This document shows, in pieces, positions 60,269 through 64,000 of a stretch of 64,000 nt of DNA (position 1 is its first letter; the number at the start of each line of letters is the position of its first letter). Under the pieces are notes generated by a model. It was not told where the DNA came from, did not search any database, and saw only the letters and a program-made list of their open reading frames with translations. Made by a program: the position numbers and the translations under genes. The DNA is taken from positions 248,001 through 312,000 of the forward strand of contig NZ_JAJUOS010000001.1 in NCBI RefSeq assembly GCF_021378075.1. Direction: 5' to 3'. This DNA comes from Rhodobacter flavimaris. GTDB taxonomy: Bacteria; Pseudomonadota; Alphaproteobacteria; Rhodobacterales; Rhodobacteraceae.

Positions 60269-60955
60269 ATGTCAGGGCAGGGCCTCGGGGCAGGAATGCG
60301 TGCGGTATTGACGTGCGGGTTCGCGGCTTTGGTGGTGATGGCAAGCGTTCTGCTGCCCGCCGAGGCCACCGCGCTGCGGCACGCAGACGATAGGGCGATG
60401 ATCTCGGCGCTTCTGGCAGAAGTGCCGATGGAACCCGGGCGCGGGCATCATACGGTGACAAGTCAGCTCTCCGGGTGTTTCTCGGCGCTCGATCAAGTAT
60501 CGGGAGGCTTGTTTACGCCCGATGCTCGCCGCGCGATTGTGTCGGGATGCGATGCGCTGGCGCAGCGGCGGCTTGAGCAGGCGCCGGGCCACGCGGCGGC
60601 GCATCATCTGCGTGCCGAGGCGTTGATGGCGCAGGGGCGGGTCACGCAGGCTCTGTCGGCCTCGCTGTCAGCCGAGGCTTTCGCGCCGAACACCGCATGG
60701 CTCGATCAGCGCAGGGTGGCCCTGCTGGCCCGCGTTCAGCCACCGCCCAAGGGCGGGCAGGCTCTTTTTGACCGGGCTTTCGTGCGATTGGCCAGCACAC
60801 CGGAAACGCGGCTTTGGCTGGCGCAAGGATATGCCCAGGATCGCGCCCTGCGCGCCGCGATCAGCCAAAGTGCGGCAGCGATCCCCGCGTCGGACGCGCA
60901 GCGATTGATCGCCGTAATCCGAAGGCTCGAAACCAGCGCCGCGCGAAGGGACTGA
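60269..60955 (+). CDS. exported TPR-like helical protein in an exopolysaccharide locus
   Basis: 228 residues. A hydrophobic N-terminus (residues about 11-31) is a signal peptide or anchor. The rest is helical with TPR-like repeats (LRAEALMAQGRVTQALSASLSAEAFAPN near residue 114). Such proteins often help assembly of polysaccharide export machines. The next gene (polymerase) starts 3 bp after its stop, so the two are co-expressed. Confidence 0.65.
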   Translation: MSGQGLGAGMRAVLTCGFAALVVMASVLLPAEATALRHADDRAMISALLAEVPMEPGRGHHTVTSQLSGCFSALDQVSGGLFTPDARRAIVSGCDALAQRRLEQAPGHAAAHHLRAEALMAQGRVTQALSASLSAEAFAPNTAWLDQRRVALLARVQPPPKGGQALFDRAFVRLASTPETRLWLAQGYAQDRALRAAISQSAAAIPASDAQRLIAVIRRLETSAARRD

Positions 60956-60957
60956 GC

Positions 60958-62208
60958 ATGGCGACCTTCAAGCTGCCGATCCCTGGCGCCTCCTCAGGCG
61001 CGGCGACGGTTCGGCGCGACGGACGCACGACTCTGGCCTGGCTTTTGTTGTTCCTCGTCCTTGTCGCACCGTTTCCGGCGGGGTCCAACCGGCCCGTCAT
61101 CTGGCTGATGCTCGTTGGGGGCCTCGGCCTTCTGGGCGTCATCTGGTTTTCTAGGCGCGGCGCGCAGGTCGGCGGCGGGTTGAGAGGCTGGTTCGCGGTC
61201 ATCGCAATCGCGATGGCGCAGCCGGTCTGGGGCGTGGTGCAAACCATGGGCCTTTCGATCGACCCCGGCGCAACCTTGCTGGCAGTAGTGCGCATGACGG
61301 CCAATCTCGGGTTCTTCATGTTGGCGCTTGAGGCATTCTCGCGCCCCGGACTTGGTCGCCGGATCTTGCCGTTCCTGTTCGTTGGCATTTGCGCCCATGC
61401 GCTTTGGGGGCTGGTCGCGCTGCGCTACCTTGGGGATGTCGCGCCTTGGGGTGAGAAGATTGCCTATATGGGCGACGCAACCGGGGCCTTCGTCGGGCGT
61501 AGCGCCTTTGCTGCCTATCTTGGCATGGGGCTGGTGCTGGGGGTCGTTCTACTGGCCGAGTGTTGGCGCAGCAACAATATGGCGCGCGTTGGCTACCTGC
61601 TTGGGATCGCGGTGATCACGGCTGCGCTGATCTCGACGCACTCCCGTCTTGGCGTCAGCTTGGGGATCTTGGCGGCAATCCTTGCTGCGGTGCTGATGGG
61701 AGCGTCGCGGCGCTTGGTCGGGCTGGTTGTGGTGCTTGCGGCACTATGTATCTTGGCGCTCGGCGCGCCACTTCTGGATCGCGCCTTCGCGTGGCGTGGC
61801 GACGTCGCTGTGCGGTGGGGCATCTACACCGACACGCTGCGGCTGATCGCCGAGCGGCCCCTCACCGGATTCGGGCTCGACAGCTTTGCGCTGGCCTATG
61901 AGGCGATCCGCTCCGAGGCGCAGTATAATGCGTTCGTGTTCACCGATGCGCATTCGAGCTATCTTGAATCCTGGGCCGAGGCGGGCGTGATCTTCGGCTC
62001 GATGCCTTTTATCGCCGGTTCTATGGTGCTCTCGCGGCTCATGCACAGCCAGTTTCGAAATCGCGCAAGGGTTGTGGCGGCGATCACGACGATCAGCCTT
62101 GCCGCCACGCATTCTCTCTTGGATTTCTCTTATGAAATCGAAGCAAACCTGCTTCTTTTGCTTTTTGTTACGGCGCTCGGGGCGTTAGAGGCCCACCCGC
62201 GCCGGTGA
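60958..62208 (+). CDS. O-antigen ligase/polymerase-like membrane protein (Wzy/WaaL type)
   Basis: 416 residues with about ten membrane helices. The long periplasmic loop with RLIAERPLTGFGLDSFALAYEAIRSEAQY near residue 300 and the following HSSYLESWAEAGVIF motif are typical of the Wzy_C (O-antigen ligase) domain. It likely polymerises the repeat units or ligates them to lipid. RBS AAGGG before ATG 60958. In an operon with the TPR-like gene; the kinase gene follows after 94 bp. Confidence 0.85.
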   Translation: MATFKLPIPGASSGAATVRRDGRTTLAWLLLFLVLVAPFPAGSNRPVIWLMLVGGLGLLGVIWFSRRGAQVGGGLRGWFAVIAIAMAQPVWGVVQTMGLSIDPGATLLAVVRMTANLGFFMLALEAFSRPGLGRRILPFLFVGICAHALWGLVALRYLGDVAPWGEKIAYMGDATGAFVGRSAFAAYLGMGLVLGVVLLAECWRSNNMARVGYLLGIAVITAALISTHSRLGVSLGILAAILAAVLMGASRRLVGLVVVLAALCILALGAPLLDRAFAWRGDVAVRWGIYTDTLRLIAERPLTGFGLDSFALAYEAIRSEAQYNAFVFTDAHSSYLESWAEAGVIFGSMPFIAGSMVLSRLMHSQFRNRARVVAAITTISLAATHSLLDFSYEIEANLLLLLFVTALGALEAHPRR

Positions 62209-62302
62209 GCGCCGGCTGTAGTTCTCTCTGACGCACACGTTTAGATTGTATTTACCATGATCTCAGTGCCATACTCCCCGTGATTGCAGGCCGGGGGATG
62301 GA

Positions 62303-64000
62303 ATGGCGGGATCGCGAGGCGAACTGATCGAGCTGAGGGCGCTCGTGAACCTCTTTCTTGGGCAGTTGCGCCTGATCACGGGCGTCGCGGCGCTGATCTT
62401 TGGGCTTGGGGTTGGCTATCTTCTGGTGGCCACCCCGATCTATCGCGCGACCGCGCTGGTGATGGTCGAGCCGGGGCAGAAAAGCCTGCTCGATGGTGCC
62501 GAGGCGCGCGGGGACACGGTGACCGACTTTGCGCGTCTGGAAAGCGAGGTTGCCATCCTGCAATCTGACAAGGTGCTGCTGGCGACGATCCAGCGGGCCG
62601 GTTTGATGAGCGACCCCGAGTTTGGCCCGCGCCTAAGCATAATGGAAAAGTTGCGGCTGGCGCTTGGGATGCAAGGGCAGGGCGTTGACGACCCCTCCGC
62701 CCTGACCGCGCAGACACTGGAGCGGTTCGCAAGCGCGGTCTCGGTTCGGCGCAGGGGGCAGACCCTGATCCTTGAGGTCTCGGCGGCGTCGCAAGAGGCT
62801 GACAAGGCCGCGCGGCTCGCCAATACCCTTTCGCAAACCTATATCGCGCTGCAACTTGACATGAAGGTGGCGCGTGCGCTTGGGGCGCGGGATCTGCTGC
62901 AAGCGCAACTCGACCGCGCGCAGCAGGCGCTTGCCGGGTCCGAGGCGGCGATCGACGATTACATCAAGCGTCAGGTTGCCGAACTTGCGACCGAGACCGG
63001 GAATATGGCGCTGATGGATCTGTCGGCGCGGCTTGCGGCCTCCGAGGCGGAGCGCGCCACGCATGAGCTTGCCTATCAGCGCGCCGACACGGCTACCTCG
63101 GTGCGGGACTGGGCGCAGCTCTCCGCACAATTGGGCCATGAGGGGGTGGCATCGCTTGCGGCGCAGCGCGCGGCGGTGCTGGCACGGCTTCAGGCCGCGC
63201 CGGACGCCGATCAGGGCACGTTGGTGTTGCGGCAAGAACTGGCTGTGCTGGATCAGCGATTGGCTCAGCAGGGCGCATCCGTCGTCAGCGACCTGCAAAC
63301 TCAGGTCGCGCGCCTTGCCGCGCAATCGCGTGATCTGCGCGAGGAGTTGCGGCGCAAGGTGCTGCGCTCGGACCTCTCGCCCGAGACGCTCAGCGCGATC
63401 TATGGCCTCCAGCAAGACGCCGAGATCGCGCAGCGCCAATATGCGACGCTGTTGACCCGGATGCGCGATCTTGAGGCGCAGGCGGTCGTGCAGGTGGCCG
63501 ACAGCCGGATCGTTTCCGATGCGCTGACGCCCCAAAGCCCGGTCGCGCCCAATGTGCCTATGGTGCTGGCAGCCGCGTTGATCCTTGGGGGCGGGGCAGG
63601 CCTCGCCGCGGCACTGGCGCGCAGCTTTTTCGTCGCGGGGATCGACAGCTCGCAGCAACTGGCCGAGGTTCTGCCGGTGCCCTTGGCCGCGACAATCCCC
63701 TGGGTCGATCTGGGCAGTGGTCAGCGCTCGGTTGCCGATAGGGTGCTTGACGCGCCGTTCTCGGCCTATGCCGAGGCGTTCCGGCGGCTCCGCCTGTCGC
63801 TGGAGCAGGTGCCGCATCGGCGCTCGGGTGCGATGGTGATCCTTGTCTGCTCGGCGGTGCCGGGCGAGGGGAAGTCGGCAGTCGCGCTCGCGCTTGCGCG
63901 CAGCTACGCGCTTGGCGGCAAACGCACGCTTCTGATCGACGCCGATCTGCGGCGGCCAACCCTGGCGCGGCACATGGGCCTGACGCCAGAGCTTGGGCTG
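62303..64000 (+). CDS. Wzc-type polysaccharide tyrosine autokinase (3' part cut by window end)
   Basis: 566 codons are in the window, in frame to the edge. The N-terminal Wzz domain has one membrane helix (about residues 25-45), then a long coiled-coil (near 200-400), a second membrane helix near residue 415 (VPMVLAAALILGGGAGLAAAL) and the start of the BY-kinase domain with Walker A (AVPGEGKS, near 518-525) and Walker A' (LLIDADLRRP, near 546). The Tyr-rich tail is not in the window. BY-kinases control chain length and export of exopolysaccharide. Confidence 0.92.
   Translation, partial: MAGSRGELIELRALVNLFLGQLRLITGVAALIFGLGVGYLLVATPIYRATALVMVEPGQKSLLDGAEARGDTVTDFARLESEVAILQSDKVLLATIQRAGLMSDPEFGPRLSIMEKLRLALGMQGQGVDDPSALTAQTLERFASAVSVRRRGQTLILEVSAASQEADKAARLANTLSQTYIALQLDMKVARALGARDLLQAQLDRAQQALAGSEAAIDDYIKRQVAELATETGNMALMDLSARLAASEAERATHELAYQRADTATSVRDWAQLSAQLGHEGVASLAAQRAAVLARLQAAPDADQGTLVLRQELAVLDQRLAQQGASVVSDLQTQVARLAAQSRDLREELRRKVLRSDLSPETLSAIYGLQQDAEIAQRQYATLLTRMRDLEAQAVVQVADSRIVSDALTPQSPVAPNVPMVLAAALILGGGAGLAAALARSFFVAGIDSSQQLAEVLPVPLAATIPWVDLGSGQRSVADRVLDAPFSAYAEAFRRLRLSLEQVPHRRSGAMVILVCSAVPGEGKSAVALALARSYALGGKRTLLIDADLRRPTLARHMGLTPELGL

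Overview
This GC-rich window looks like a chromosomal segment of an alphaproteobacterium of the order Rhodobacterales (family Rhodobacteraceae in the broad sense). Gene content and signals support this: a CckA kinase with a perfect CtrA-type site (TTAA-N7-TTAA) upstream, an adjacent sciP-ctrA pair, LexA sites of the alphaproteobacterial type (GAAC-N7-GAAC or GTTC-N7-GTTC), an acetyl-CoA-type MetA, BluB under a cobalamin riboswitch, an NDUFAF6-like squalene/phytoene synthase relative and a PHA synthase with its phasin. No transposase, integrase, phage gene or CRISPR array was seen. The assignment rests on reading protein motifs, not on a search.

Layout. 0-3.6 kb: 3' end of the window's first gene (ABC-F ATPase), a small secreted protein, ndk, a TfoX C-terminal-domain protein and an Rrf2 regulator divergent from a ureohydrolase. 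3.7-8 kb: ureohydrolase, DUF1499, DUF475 membrane protein and a glutamate-synthase-like FMN protein. 8-12.6 kb (minus strand): metA with a companion ATPase, a drug/metabolite transporter and a FadL-type outer-membrane protein. 12.6-20.4 kb: an acyltransferase, a second ureohydrolase, a SLAC1/TehA channel, guaB, an orphan TadE/TadG pair and rsmB. 20.5-24.7 kb: cckA, a sulfotransferase and recA. 24.9-32.8 kb: alaS, DUF1330, an interrupted class II glutamine amidotransferase, cysS, cimA and the squalene/phytoene synthase relative. 32.8-39.9 kb: a complete thiamine operon thiC-O-S-G-E-F-D under a TPP riboswitch, back to back with bluB and its cobalamin riboswitch. 40-44.9 kb: phasin and phaC, mnmA, sciP and ctrA. 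45-53.3 kb: ligA-recG, a 40-codon membrane peptide with an SOS box, a NifU-like scaffold, hisI, and trmFO-gluQ. 53.3-58.4 kb: gyrA, dsbB, a YqaA-type membrane protein, a zinc peptidase and tRNA-Leu(CAA). 58.4-64 kb: start of an exopolysaccharide locus (sugar transferase, O-antigen-ligase-type polymerase, Wzc-type tyrosine kinase cut by the window end).

Themes. Much of the window is housekeeping (three tRNA/aminoacylation enzymes, three tRNA/rRNA modification enzymes, GuaB, GyrA, RecA, LigA, RecG). The regulatory layer is richer than the gene list: two riboswitches in one 529-bp gap, the CckA-CtrA-SciP phosphorelay with CtrA-like sites at each gene, and two SOS boxes.

The best candidate for something undescribed is the transcription unit at about 49.19-49.52 kb: a perfect LexA box, a strong ribosome-binding site, a 40-residue single-pass membrane protein and a strong terminator, directly after recG. 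It resembles in design the SOS-induced membrane division inhibitors known from Caulobacter (SidA), although no sequence relationship is claimed. Other points worth a look are a Cys-codon leader peptide before cysS, an in-frame amber codon in the glutamine amidotransferase, and a large nested palindrome between the glutamate-synthase-like gene and metA.
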